Made by a program: the position numbers and the translations under genes | In this document: in pieces, positions 11,436-21,879 of the stretch | Layout of the letters: the number at the start of each line of letters is the position of its first letter | How positions within the stretch are numbered: the stretch's first letter is position 1 | Notes under the pieces: model-generated | What the model saw: only the letters and a program-made list of their open reading frames with translations | Database searches by the model: none | What the model was told of the DNA's origin: nothing | Origin: Gambelia wislizenii | Lineage: Eukaryota > Chordata > Lepidosauria > Squamata > Crotaphytidae | DNA: 64,000 nucleotides | Direction: 5' to 3' | Assembly (NCBI GenBank): GCA_030847615.1 | Contig: JAUMIR010000001.1 | Coordinates: 158,569,001 to 158,633,000 of the forward strand

Positions 11436-12265
11436 TAAATGGAATTCAGGCCCATTAAATCAATGGAATATTCCTATTGATTGAACTGGTATCTAATAGG
11501 GACTAAAAATTGGATTTAAGCCAATACATTCCATAAATGAAACAAAAACTAGCCAGTAATTATGAAAATTCTGCCAGTAATTATGAAGTGCATTGCTCAG
11601 TCTCAGGGACAGAGAGAAACAATTTTTAATCTCTCTGACACACAAGTACAAGCCCAAGGGAATCTTTACATTATAGTTAGATCATAGGCATGTTTACTCA
11701 GAAGTTAATTATACTGAATTAATGTATTTATTTAGGCTGCAATCTTAAATACATCTACTATATAGTAAGGCCCATTTAGCACATTGGGACTTATGTCTGA
11801 TTAAATAGGCAAAGGACTGCTGTGCTCATTTAATGCCAAAGTGGCTCAAAAACAAGAATTATTCCCCCCAAAAGTGTGTATAAAATTGCAGCATTTACCA
11901 TAATTTTTTGGAATTAAAATCTCATTTCACAGGAAATTGCTGACACGTAAATACACATAGGGTTATGTAGGCCACATGTCCAGAAGGAAGTGTTGACAAT
12001 CATGGGACCTGAAGAGAGAATGAGGGTGAAGGGTGGGGACTACAGAAAAGGAAAAGCATCAAGGACATGCAGTGTGTGCTAATAAATGGAGGATTCCAAA
12101 CAGCATAACATCTTATTGTTCTTATTGTTCTTATTGGCATTAATATCACTCTGCATTGATAGTGTAAGCTAAAAGAGTTGCCAACTTTTAAAAGAGATAG
12201 TTCTGCTCTGACAACTTTAAAATGATCTGACAGGCATAAAATGAGGAAACTTGTTATTGGCAAGG
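11436..12265. other. Intergenic, nothing recognised
   Basis: AT-rich sequence without a recognisable feature. Confidence 0.4.
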
Positions 12266-12270
12266 AATCA

Positions 12271-12272
12271 AT

Positions 12273-12314
<42 letters not shown>

Positions 12315-12323
12315 TGTGTGTGT
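12271..12323. repeat. Compound (TC)n(TG)n microsatellite
   Basis: A run of TC dinucleotides passes directly into a run of TG dinucleotides. Likely polymorphic. It produces a spurious minus-strand ORF. Confidence 0.95.
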
Positions 12324-12509
12324 CAGAGGCAGCATGTAAGGGCACAGAACTAAGGTCAGTAAGGAGCTGGTGATTTTAACAGTAACATTAAAGTGACTGG
12401 AGGGGAGGAGGACTGCACACATTTTCTTTCTATAGTACCCATGCAAGGAATTGCTTGACTTGCTTTGTTGAAAGTGGAAAGAAGTTGATGAAAGAAGTTG
12501 ATGAAAGAG

Positions 12510-12668
12510 GAAAGAGTACCCAGCTTGTGGGGGCAATTAGCTAACACACATTGGAAACTGCTTAATGCAGTGTAGATGTGTAAATAGCTATTGCTTAAAA
12601 CAATTTGTAAGCCGCTCTAATAGCCTAGTGGCTGAAGAGTGGGGTATAAATAAATAAATAAAAATAAA
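12510..12668 (+). mobile_element. tRNA-derived SINE, 3' part only
   Basis: GAGTACCCAGCTTGTGGGGG, 'aattagctaacacacattggaaact', 'gtgtagatgtgtaaatagctatt' and 'gtaagccgctctaatagcctagtggctgaagag' match the complete copy at 42.05-42.34 kb. It ends GGGGTATAAATAAATAAATA with an A-rich tail. The tRNA-like head is missing. Confidence 0.75.
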
Positions 12669-12818
12669 AAAATAAAACAAACTTAATGCTGTGAATTGAA
12701 AATGGCTGGTGTGTTCCTATATATACTGTTAATCTTTCCCTTCCCTATACTTTGGTATGCCTTAAAGCTTTGCACTTGCGTAATCTTCTCCAATAATATC
12801 ACCACACCGAGCAATACA

Positions 12819-13347
12819 TAGGCCTCACCCACATGGGCGGAATATGCTGGCTCCCTGCCATTATATTCTGGCTGCATATCTGGCCTGTTCCTCCCGTTAT
12901 CGGCACAAAATGGGATTGAGTCCAGACTGCCATGCTGGCCTGTCCCTGCAGCCACCAACAGCGTTGCATTCTTGGAAGCCAGAAGGCCAGCCCACAGCAC
13001 ATGACCAAGGCCCCCTGCATCTGACCAGCCTTGGTCACATGCTGCGGGACTCCTTCCTGGCTTTGGAAAGAGTGACGTGGACAGCAGCTGCAGTGACGGG
13101 CTGGCAGGCTGTTATGGGCTCCTGCAGTCCCACAGGCCTGATTTGTTTTTTTCTCAGCTGAGACAGTTTTCCCCAGATATTATATACTAAAGTGTTCTAT
13201 CGGGCTACCCTGTCTTCCCCTGCCTTTGCCCTGGGGGTTGCGAGGGTTGCCCAGAGGAAAAATGGAGCAAAGCCCTGTGTCATTGGACTGCAGGGCTCTA
13301 AGATGGGGGCAAGATGGGGTAAATAGCCTGTTTACACAAGGCCCTAG
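12819..13347 (+). mobile_element. Non-autonomous DNA element, about 530 bp (copy 1)
   Basis: Imperfect inverted ends: TAGGCCTCACCCACATGGGC on the left, and the complement of 'gcctgtttacacaaggcccta' on the right. The interior shares long blocks with a second copy at 51.97-52.49 kb, including ACCAAGGCCCCCTGCAT, CAGCCTTGGTCACATGCTGC, TGGGCTCCTG and GGCAAGA near the right end. Non-coding. The superfamily is unassigned. Confidence 0.6.
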
Positions 13348-13788
13348 TTACACTGCCAGTGACAAAGTTTCTGGTAATATAAAATAAGCAACATTTTAGA
13401 GGTGACAGGACATAATTATACCCTTTTATCAGAAAGCCACACAACCATACAGGTGGTGCAGTTCACATTACTCCAAGCAATAAACTTGGAATAAACTAAA
13501 TAAGATCGGCAGACGTGGCACATTCCATAATAAGAGACTATTGCATCACTTTCCCACTAGAAATTTCTCCCCTGCATCATAGTTAATCCCCCCCCCTAAA
13601 AAATGGAAATGGCAGTTCTCTCTAACCCTGGAAATTTCCCCCACAGAGCAAAGAAGGGGCTGATGAAAGAAAGGACAGTGAGGTGGCCTAGTAAAAATAT
13701 GTGTAGGATTCCTGAATCTGGTTGCATTTGAATCTGGTAGGCAGCTTGGAGATTGTCTCCTATCACACCTGCTGGGGGGCAGCATAGT
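13348..13788. other. Intergenic, nothing recognised
   Basis: No recognisable feature. Confidence 0.4.
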
Positions 13789-13804
13789 GTCAATGCTACT
13801 CAAA

Positions 13805-13901
13805 GTCTCTCTCTCTCTGGCTTTTCTTTGCAAACGAAGATTCAGGAAGATTCATCCTGTGTTTTCTGCAAGCGCGCTGATGACTAAAAAGGCCAATCTG
13901 A
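13805..13901 (-). mobile_element. 97-bp 3'-end insertion of the zinc-finger LINE family, with TSD
   Basis: The reverse complement matches the last 97 bp of the LINE copies at 35.2 and 41.6 kb: 'ttggcctttttagtcatcagcgcgcttgcagaaa', the stop region 'ttcctgaatctt', 'aaagaaaagcc' and a (AG)n tail. It is flanked by GTCAATGCTACTCAAA (13789-13804) and GTCAATGCTATTCAAA (13902-13917), a 16-bp target-site duplication with one mismatch. It contains only the zinc-finger end of the ORF and the short 3' UTR. Confidence 0.88.
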
Positions 13902-14030
13902 GTCAATGCTATTCAAAAAGGTGGTCTGTGGATTGGTGTTAACCCATGAGCCATCAGCTACTGATCTGTGGCAAGGAGGATGGTAAACAGGTGCAGCCAA
14001 TGGGCAGAAATATGTCATGACTCACCAGTC

Positions 14031-14612
14031 CTTTTATTAGTGGAGGTTTGTCATTGCCTTCTTCTAAGGCTGAGAGAGTGTGACTTGCCCAGTGACATGG
14101 GCCCTGGAACAGAAGATGGCTGTAGCCAATAAGAGTAGAGCCCCCCCCTAAGACTAGGTGGGTGGGTGGGGCTCAGCCACACCTCTGAAAATTGTCTGGT
14201 AAAATTGTGCCACCAAGACATCTATTTACGTGAGCCTCCTCAGAATATATTAATTAGAAAAGAACTAAGTGATCAAGCACTAAGAAATATTCAGGCAGCG
14301 ATTGTTGAGCCCTTCCAGAAATAATAAAGGATGCCTGCAATGTATCCTGTGCACTCATATTTGGGTGTAAGATACACTGAACACATGTATAAAACTTGAA
14401 AATACAAATTCTGGTGGTAAAACATATTTATATTCATGATAATGGATGGGGAAAGTAATTTGGCCTCCCCCTGCAAATAGGCAAAATTAATAATAACCTG
14501 CCTCACAATGTTAAGCACCCACCACCTTCAAAATAGTTCAGGGATCCCATCCTAGTGGTTTTCTGATGGATACTGAACCCTGGTCTGCAGGAGTCCAACA
14601 CTCAAACCACGG
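14031..14612 (-). mobile_element. Sauria SINE split by about 430 bp of other DNA
   Basis: 14031-14105 is the complement of the SINE body (GGCTGAGAGAGTGTGACTTG). 14557-14612 is the complement of its head (GAACCCTGGTCTGCAGGAGT, CCAACACTCAAACCAC). These two pieces are adjacent in the complete SINE, so the 14112-14548 segment looks like a later insertion. I could not name that segment. Confidence 0.5.
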
Positions 14613-15731
14613 TACCTTTCCTTCCCTTATTTGCCAGAGTGAAAACTGGAGAGGGCGTTTGTACTTTCAATGGTTGTGAAGAAGAGGGAACTTCAGCAGG
14701 TGTTGCTTGTAACCTAGCTGGGTGACACATGTTGAAATTCCCTCCATTACAGGGACAGGGGCTGTGAAGAACCAGCTTGGAAAGCATGTGTGACAGGGAG
14801 CAAATCTCAGCGCAGGAAGCTGTGATGGGAGAGGCTTGATCTGAGAGAATGTCAGTTGAGAGAAAGCTATTGGATGAGGCAGATGTATGAAAGATAATGA
14901 GAGTGTACTGTATAAAAGTTATATAAAGCAGTTGAGACACTGAAGAGATAAAGTGTATGTTTTAAAAGAAATAGTCATGTCACCAAAATGAACATTAAGT
15001 GGAACCAAGTGAGAGAACCATTTTTAATAGAGAGAGAGTTATTCAGTTTTGGAGTTTGTAACTTCTGTGATATAATAAACCAAATAAGTTTGTGCTATAA
15101 AGTTCCCCTGAATCATCCTGCTTATTGCCCTCATAATAAAAGGGAAAGGTCACGCTAACCAAGTGAATACACAGTAGTAAGTAAATCTATCCACAAAGGA
15201 AGGGTCATATGGAGATTTCAAGCCCCAGTCCAGATAAGGGATTAGCAAAGTGGGAGCTGGAGTAGGGTGGCAGAGACAGGCAGCCAGTGTTAAGTGTTGA
15301 GGGTAGCTTGGCTGGCATTACTTCACAAGGGCCCTCTCCAGTTTTCACCCTGGCAACCCTATATACCCCCTCAGACACTAATGCCCTCCCTCTGTCCCAA
15401 CTGCCATTGCCCTGGCCAAGGAGGGAGAGAAGAGAATGCTAGACTTAATCCCTTCCCCTACTGCCATCCCCTTTCCTTTTGTATCATGTCTTCATAAGAC
15501 TAAACTTGAGGGCAGGAAACTGTTTTGTTGTTCTTTTTCTTGTAAAACTCCATGTACATGGATTTTCCTTGTTTTTTTTCCCTGGACTGTGAAGCCATGT
15601 TCTGGAAGAGTTTATTTCTGACCTTTCGCCTGCATCTGTGGCTGGCATCTTCAGATGTACATGAAGGGGTGCTTTAGAAATAAAAGATGATGGTGATGAT
15701 GATGATGTGATATTCTTTGGGGGGGGGGTTG
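14613..15731. other. ME1 upstream flank, nothing recognised
   Basis: No gene recognised. Around 14680-14750 there is a short similarity ('agcaggtgttgcttg', 'tgttgaaattccctcc') to the MITE just upstream of the ME1 promoter, so an old copy of that element may be present here. Confidence 0.4.
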
Positions 15732-15732
15732 C

Positions 15733-15893
15733 AGGGTGACCAGGTGAAAGAAGAGAGAAGGCTCCTGTACCTTTAAAGGTTGTGTAGATGGGGATATTCC
15801 AGCAGTTGTTCAAGCAACACCTGTTGAAATTCCCTCCTGCAGCCACCCATTAAAGGGAGAGGAGCCTTCTCCCTTATTTCACCGGGTCACCCT
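15733..15893. mobile_element. Short TIR MITE abutting the ME1 promoter
   Basis: 161 bp with inverted ends AGGGTGACCAGGTGAAA and the complement of 'tttcaccgggtcaccct', extended by 'gagagaaggctcct' / 'aggagccttctccc'. Non-coding. It ends about 50 bp before the CpG-rich region. The target duplication is not clear. Confidence 0.65.
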
Positions 15894-15981
15894 AACCTGC
15901 CCGACCGTTGAGAATTGTATGACCTCCCCCGTGTGTGTTGGTTGTTGTCGTTTCCCCCTTCCTGCCTCGGCGATGCCCGGG

Positions 15982-15991
15982 ATGACTCAGC
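15982..15991 (+). promoter_or_regulatory. Antioxidant response element (NRF2/small Maf) match
   Basis: ATGACTCAGC fits the core RTGACnnnGC exactly and also contains an AP-1 site (TGACTCA). It lies about 270 bp upstream of the first candidate ME1 start codon, inside the CpG-rich region. ME1 is a known NRF2 target in mammals, so the location is sensible. Function in this species is inference. Confidence 0.45.
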
Positions 15992-16254
15992 GGCCCTTTC
16001 CTAACCCTTTCCTCGCCTTGCTGACCCGGGCGGGGAGGCGGCTTGCCAAGGCGTCTCTCCTTCCTCCTCCTCCTCCTCCTCCCACCTCCACGGGTGTCTT
16101 CCTCCCAAGAGGCGGCCGCGCCGGGAAAACGCCAGCCACAAAACACCCACAGGCGTCATCAACCGGCTGTAGCGCGACCCAACCGCCTCACAGGCAACAA
16201 CATCACCCTCACATCAAACACACACACACACTGCTGACCACCGTCTCCCCAGCG

Positions 16255-16341
16255 ATGAAAGCCATGGCCAAGCCACCGCCCGCCCCCCTGTCGACCATGA
16301 AGAGGGGCTACGACGTGCTGCGGTACCCCTCGCTCAACAAG
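16255..16341 (+). CDS. ME1: ME1 coding exon 1 (N-terminus of NADP-dependent malic enzyme)
   Basis: The exon encodes the N-terminal end of cytosolic malic enzyme, which converts malate and NADP+ to pyruvate, CO2 and NADPH for lipid synthesis and redox balance. The peptide MKRGYDVLRYPSLNK matches the family start, which is MKRGYEVLR-like in birds. The exon ends AAG|GTAGAA, a good donor in phase 0 that joins exon 2 (GLAFSLEERLQL). Three in-frame ATGs are possible: 16255, 16264 (GCCATGG context) and 16297 (ACCATGA). The last aligns with the bird start. The frame also stays open upstream to an ATG at 15919, so the true start is not settled. No clear mitochondrial presequence is seen, which with exons 2-3 favours ME1 over ME3. 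Confidence 0.85.
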
Positions 16342-16421
16342 GTAGAAGGCCAGCTGGGTGGCGGGGGTGTGCAAAGTGTGTGAGTGTGTGTGTGAGAGAA
16401 GTGGTTCCTCAACAAGAGTGA

Positions 16422-16490
16422 AGTCAAAGCCGGCTGTGGCTATGGGGAGGGGTTCCTCAGCGATGCCTGAGAGCTAGCTCACCCCTTAGA
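16422..16490 (+). repeat. Partial direct copy of the right inverted-repeat arm
   Basis: GTCAAAGCCGGCTGTGGCTA, 'ggggaggggttcct' and GATGCCTGAGAGCTA correspond in the same orientation to 17.24-17.32 kb in the right arm of the inverted repeat. A third piece of the same module ('ctagagaaggtta' plus AC repeats) is at about 18017-18055. Confidence 0.6.
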
Positions 16491-16557
16491 AGCAGGTGTG
16501 TATGTGTAGGATGATGTGATAGTCCTTGGATGTGTGTGTGTGTGTTTATTTATAACT

Positions 16558-17309
16558 GCCCACAGCTAGCTCTCAGGCATCATAGAAGAATCCCTCCCCA
16601 AACCCACAACCTGCTTTGGCTTCACTCCTGCTGCCCCCTCAACCGACTTCACCACACACACACACACAGAGTTGGTAAGTTTAAATGGCAGAGGGAGGAG
16701 CTGTAAGGTAAGAGAAGGCGCTTTTTTTACACACACATATTTATACACACATATTTACACACACACACCGTGCCTCAGAAATACAATCTCATTCGCTTCA
16801 GTGAGGACGGACTTCCTAGGCGAGTGGAGCAAGCCTGGTTCTCGCTCTGTGGGGGTTTCCTTTCCTTGTATTTAAATTATTATTATTATTGTTATTTTCC
16901 ATGTTCATAGTCTGTCTGTCTCTCTCTCTCTCGCTGTCTCTCACTGTAACCGAGCCGGGTGGCATTTTCCACTTTGGCTCCGCCTCAGCTCTTGCCCTTG
17001 CTGTCAGCTGTTGGGGAAGAAAGTGGGAGGGGGAAACAACAACAAGAACAGGAAAGCCGTACACAAACAAACAAAACCCTCACACGCCTCCTCCTCCTCC
17101 TCCTCGTCAAAGTTGAGCTCCATTGTGTTTGGAAGAAGCATCTTCTCTTACCTTACAGCTCTTCCCTCTGCCATTTAAACTTACCAACTCTCTCTCTCTC
17201 TGTGTGTGTGTGGTGAAATCAGTTGAGGGGGCAGCAGGAGTGAAGCCAAATCAGGTTGTGGGTTTGGGGAGGGATTCTTCTATGATGCCTGAGAGCTATA
17301 GCTGTGGGC
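16558..17309. repeat. Large inverted repeat just downstream of ME1 exon 1
   Basis: The left arm (16558-16721) and right arm (17138-17309) are close reverse complements. Shared segments include CAGGCATCATAGAAGAATCC, CTCCCCAAACCCACAACCTG, ACTCCTGCTGCCCCCTCAAC, GTTGGTAAGTTTAAATGGCA and GAGCTGTAAGGTAAGAGAAG, differing at only a few positions and in the length of a CA/GA run. The spacer is about 416 bp. It contains simple repeats, including a TTATTATTATT stretch and a CTCCTCCTCC run. A transcript of intron 1 could fold here into a long double-stranded RNA. Confidence 0.85.
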
Positions 17310-17467
17310 ACTTATCCTCTAGAGAAGGTTGTATATATACGCACGCACACATGTATACACAGACTAAATTTGGTTTGTACACCTATTTTATATACCTACA
17401 TAACCAGGGTCATGTAAAAGGTCTTGTCTATATGAGGGAGAAAAAAATACAAACACATTCGGAAAGG

Positions 17468-17955
17468 TAGGCATTCGCAACAATGTGCACTGCCTACACG
17501 GCCAAAAGACACCCCCCAAAAACTCCGCATGACCCCCCTAGCCAGCTGGTTGCCGTGAGTGATTTACTTGTGATTTTAAATCTGCCACCGCCAATTTTTT
17601 TTAAAAAAAAAGTTTCCTGTGGTGTGCACAGGCGTTACTGTATTTCGTATTTACAAGGAAAAGATTTTTTTTTTTAAAAAAAGAGTATAAAATTGCTGTT
17701 TGATCGACTTACTAGACCGTTGCTTATCTGAAAATCCAACATGGTGGATTTTAGCCACTTTCTCTCTTTGTTAGCCCTGCCCCCTCTGCTCATCCAGCCA
17801 ATCAAATCTGTACGAAGCCCCGGATGCGGTGGACACAGACTTTGCGGTGCATTTGGCTGCCCCCCTTCGGAATGACACGTATTTGTGCAAATGGCCATTT
17901 GAAACGGATCACCATACATTCGCATTGCGTATATATTATTTTGACCGTATAGACA
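17468..17955 (+). mobile_element. Non-autonomous TIR DNA element, decayed copy
   Basis: It shares blocks with the 42.57-43.19-kb element: 'ccccccaaaaactccgcatgacccccct', 'gatttt(a)aatc..cc', 'gacttac.agac..ttgctta', 'atccaacatgg', 'tttgttagccc', 'agccaatcaa', 'gacacgtat' and the end 'accgtatagacagg'. The left part is shortened. A reverse-oriented piece occurs at 25.08-25.15 kb. Confidence 0.6.
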
Positions 17956-19416
17956 GGACCAACATTTCTCAGGTGAAAAGTGTTTGCGAGTAGAAAAAGT
18001 TTAAGAAGCCCTGCCCCTAGAGAAGGTTATACACACACATATACACATATGCACAGGCTCTCTGACCAGGCCATGGAAATTCAAAGACATAGCCCTGTTT
18101 GTCTGGAATATCAGTATGCAAAGGGATGTTTGTAGCAGCTTTGAGACACAGAAGTCTCAGAGGTGCTACAATATTCCTTTCAATACTGGAGGAAGAAATG
18201 TATATGAAACACAGAAAGCTGTGTGTGTGTATGCGTACATGCACATACACACACATGCATATAAATAGGGTTGCCAACTTGTCACAAATCAACTGGTCCA
18301 GCCTTCTGTTGTGACTGTTTAGCAAAGATCTGATAATTTTGCAAATGGCCGTTAAAGCTTCTCCTGGTATCCAGGGCTAATTGCAGCAGAGCAAATTGCA
18401 GTTAAAAGGGATAGCAACAGAGGCCAGTTCAAATATTTACAATCCTAGACAGGACAGAGGTGTCAATCCCAAGCAATCCTTACCCTACATGAACCCACCC
18501 AGCCTGCGTTCTCATGGCAAGTAACAATTCTGGTCAGCCCATTTTCTTGGCACCAAAACTTGACTTTTTCTGTGAGATCAATGAATGCACCTGTCTTGAT
18601 CAAGTGGTGCAACTGTCTTCCCAGAGTCAGGGCAAAGAGTATTTAATAAGGGAGTTGTTTAAAAGCACAGTGCTGTTTCTCCATAATCTGCTTCCTTCCA
18701 AGCAACTTTCTTTAGAGTGGTCTTGACTTCACCAGCCTATTGGATATGATTGGCTATACTTGGCTGGTAAGCTCCAAACCAAACAAAATATGAAGAGAAA
18801 GAATTATATGAAAGATATATGGAATGAGAAGCAATGTGATTCATTAAAGGGATATATGTTGTATTAATTTGATAGTCTTCTAATTTTGGGAGGTCCAGCT
18901 GAGTGAACAGAAATGTTTGTTCTGACTTTAATAAATCATTTAGAACAATTGGATGTGTTACTTGATGACTTTAATAAAGAGAATTGCCTAACTTTGAATC
19001 TAAGGAATCTGTGATTGAGTAAAATAAAAGATTATGTAATAAAACATCTTTTAAGAACAGTATATGCTGTCCTACCATTGGGGTGGGAAAAAAGTGTTGG
19101 GATAAAAATAATTGGACACATTATATAACAGATTATTTCTTATTTGATTTTTTAAGGGAGAGAAAAGGAAAATATAGTGGACAAATAAAGGAAATGCCCT
19201 AGTGGGATAGGTGGGGTTTTTGGATGGAGAAATAAAGGTGAAAAGGGGTGCTAAGAAGTGAGAGAAACTATTGATAAGATATTAATGGATATTAAAATAT
19301 CCTTTCTGGCCATTGATGAGGATTGAAGGTGGGGCGGGGGGGGGGGGAGAAAATGCTTCTGTGACAATATGGAAATATATTTCCAGTTTCTTAATATATA
19401 AGTTGTATGTTATTAA
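17956..19416. other. Intron 1 stretch, mostly unrecognised
   Basis: It holds a possible Penelope-like fragment at about 18070-18200 ('ctgtttgtctggaatatcagtatgcaaaggga', 'gtagcagctttgagac') and a G run near 19334-19347. The remainder is AT-rich and unassigned. Confidence 0.4.
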
Positions 19417-19739
19417 CTAGGTGTACCCGGCATAACATCTTAAAGGTTATAAATCAGTAACTCATTGTGGCTGGTATCCAGCACATGCGCCCTGCTGGGG
19501 TTTCAAGCGGTGGTTGCTCCATGGAACTTGGAGTGGCAGCATTCCACATGTTTCCACACTACATCTCCTAGAATCCTGCGGCTGGTGTCTGGCATATGTG
19601 CCCTGCTGGGGTTTGAAGTGGTGGTTGCTTTGTTTTACATGTGGGTGGTGAGTGGCTGAGGGAGTAAGAGGAGGGAGGGGTTTAGCTGGATATGTTTTAA
19701 GTGGCCAATCAGTGTGCTGGAAAGGAAACGTACCCAAGC

Positions 19740-19779
<40 letters not shown>

Positions 19780-19785
19780 GTATGA
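19417..19785 (-). mobile_element. Helitron-type element, copy C (minus strand)
   Basis: The minus-strand 3' end ATGTTATGCCGGGTACACCTAG matches the Helitron ends at 56.75 and 60.86 kb and terminates in CTAG|T. The minus-strand 5' end has the family's 'cttgggtacgttt.cctttccagc' block (read here as CGTACCCAAG). The usual TATATA near the start is replaced by an expanded (TG)n/(TATG)n run. Inside are two about 105-bp direct units sharing CCCTGCTGGGGTTT and GTGGTTGCT. The 3' hairpin stem is decayed. Confidence 0.65.
19741..19782. repeat. (TG)n / (TATG)n microsatellite
   Basis: Fifteen or so TG units followed by TATG units. It sits where the 5' terminal TATATA of Helitron copy C would be. Confidence 0.9.
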
Positions 19786-19847
19786 CCAACATTTAATAAA
19801 TAAAGCAAAAAAAAAAGGATGTATTACTTGATGCATTACTTATTACT

Positions 19848-20025
19848 TGAGAGGTAATGTGGTTACTCTGGAAACTAGGGTTCAAATCACTGCTGAGCCA
19901 TGGAAACCCACTGGGTGTCCTTGGGCAAGTCACATTCTCTCAGTCTCAGAGGAAGGCAAAGGCAAGCCCCCTCTGGACAAATCTCACCATAAGTCAAAAA
20001 TGACTTGAAGGCACACAACAAATAC
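19848..20025 (+). mobile_element. Sauria SINE
   Basis: A decayed head (ACTAGGGTTCAAATCACTGC), then 'ccatggaaacccactgggtg', CTTGGGCAAGTCACATTCTC, 'ggaaggcaaaggcaagccccctct' and the tail AAAATGACTTGAAGGCACAC followed by AACAAA. It has a small deletion in the 'aagaaaaccccatgataggttc' part. Confidence 0.8.
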
Positions 20026-21875
20026 TACTGCAAATGATTGGGTAAAGGAGGAAGAGAACTCTTCACACATCTTTCAAAAATCCAATGTTAGGCTGAAATA
20101 TCTTTATCAAGAATAACCATATACTAACAACTACATGTACACTAAGGCTGGTGCCACTCCTCCCCTGACATTGTCACCTGGTGCGATTCGGCCTCTTTGC
20201 ACCCCTCCAGTGCCACCACTGATGTACACAGTTTTTTATTACATGTTTTAAATTAAATTATGCAATCAGTTCTCATTTGCCCCCAACCACAACCCCAAAT
20301 CTGTCAATAGTTGTTGGGGAAAACTGAGTCTTATTTCCATCAGCTTTCCTACAGGCATATGTCATATAATAGTAAATTTTATTTTGCATATGGTCATGCA
20401 GTTCAGTTTGGTAGTGCTCATACCTTGAAGATCAGTTGAGCCATCATGAGCCACGATGGAGTGTTCCTGAGATTAAAGAGAGTGGAACAAGATGGTCAGT
20501 AGAAAACTGATCAAAACCATTAGATCATTTGATTTCAAAAGTAAAAAGAACTTAAAGGGATAGATTTTTCTAAACAAGTAAGGCTTTACCCAGCTAACTG
20601 CTAACAGCTAACTGCTTGTACTCCTGCCAAATTTCTTTCCCAGGGTGGAAGATGTTTATTGAAATACTGGGCACTGGGCATAATTTATTTTTATTTGTAG
20701 ACATTATTTGTTCGATACATCTCACGAAATTTAAAAAAGCAATTCAATTTTATTAGACACCAGCCACAATGAAGATTTATTTTACTTGCCTCTTCTTTAA
20801 GTCAGAGAAAAAAAGAATAAACATGTAGATTAGGGTGGCAAAATGCACCCTTCCGGATGTTGTTGGACTTGAGAACTATTGGACAGTTGGGACTTGCAGT
20901 CCAGCAACAGCTGGGGAGCACACTTTGTGCACTCTTGATTTATATTATGAAAATAAGAACTCAAACAACAGTTCTAATGATCATGCCAAAACTGTGGTTT
21001 CTGTATGATATAGCCTTGAAACTCTTGACGAGGCAGTCATCAGTAGACAATAAGAGTGAAACAAATGACAGTAATGATTCTAAAGGTCCTGAGAACCTTG
21101 GAAGCCCTTTGAAAGTAGGAGATACTAATATGATATCTTAAGACATTTTGCTGAACAAGTATTGGAAGTCTGATAAGATAGCATTTACTAGTTATTTTAA
21201 CTTGCGTATATGTGACATTTTTATATCATATAACATACCTGGTGTAAAGATATGTGCCCTCCTCCTTCTGTTAATTCATTTTCACATGTTAATCCTTGTA
21301 AAGGTTGTATTCTTTTACATAGACATTATAACAGCCTTCATATGGAGTGGGTCTATTATGATGTGAATGCAAATATTACTGAACCAACAGATTTCTGTAT
21401 ATCTGTTAAAAAGAAGCAGGCATTGTGCTGTTAAGCTATAGTAGTTTAATGTAGTTTTGTGAAAACAGCTATCAACTATATTTATGGATTGAATGTTGAC
21501 TCTGCAGAACTACAGCTATTTAACTGACCTAACTTACCCCCCTTCCTGTCACCATGAACCATAGCCAACAATAGGGATCAAGGATCTGGAAAGTCTGTAG
21601 CATCTGGAAAGTCAGTAGCTCCCAAAGTAGGAGCTCTCTAGAAATTTGTGTCTTTTTTTTTTTTAATGAGCAAGCTTTAATGTATGTCAGAGCTGGTGGC
21701 AATGTAAATCCATAGTTGTCTGCTGAACTGCTCCTCTTTCCCCCCACTTTGCTATAATGTATGAAGGCTACCTAGATATTTACCAAAGAATAGGTGGTTA
21801 AGTTCAAAATTGGCCATTGTAATTTCTAGGTCCTCCAATGTGATTCTAGTCATGGTAGCACACTGGTACCTCTGA
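20026..21875. other. Intron 1 stretch, largely unrecognised
   Basis: Around 20845-20935 there is a remnant of the common foldback repeat ('tgttgttggacttgagaac', 'gggacttgcagtccagcaacag'). The rest is AT-rich with chance ORFs only. Confidence 0.4.
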
Positions 21876-21879
21876 GCAT

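Larger units (their letters stand above)
15940..16350 (+). promoter_or_regulatory. ME1: CpG-rich ME1 promoter / first-exon region
   Basis: This is the densest run of CG dinucleotides in the window, in contrast with the AT-rich surroundings. It contains a GC box (GGGCGGGG near 16027-16034), a NotI-type GCGGCCGC near 16113 and several other GC-rich stretches. It ends in the ME1 first coding exon. No TATA box is evident, which fits a CpG-island promoter. The transcription start cannot be placed from the sequence. Confidence 0.75.

Noticed and set aside
12000..12536. 178-codon minus-strand ORF
   Set aside because: It is held open by a TC/TG microsatellite (THTHTHTERERERER stretch). No family match.
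16672..16700. Alternative ME1 exon ending at GTTGGTAAGT
   Set aside because: The donor-like site sits within the inverted-repeat arm and recurs, reversed, in the other arm. No acceptor or coding potential supports an exon.
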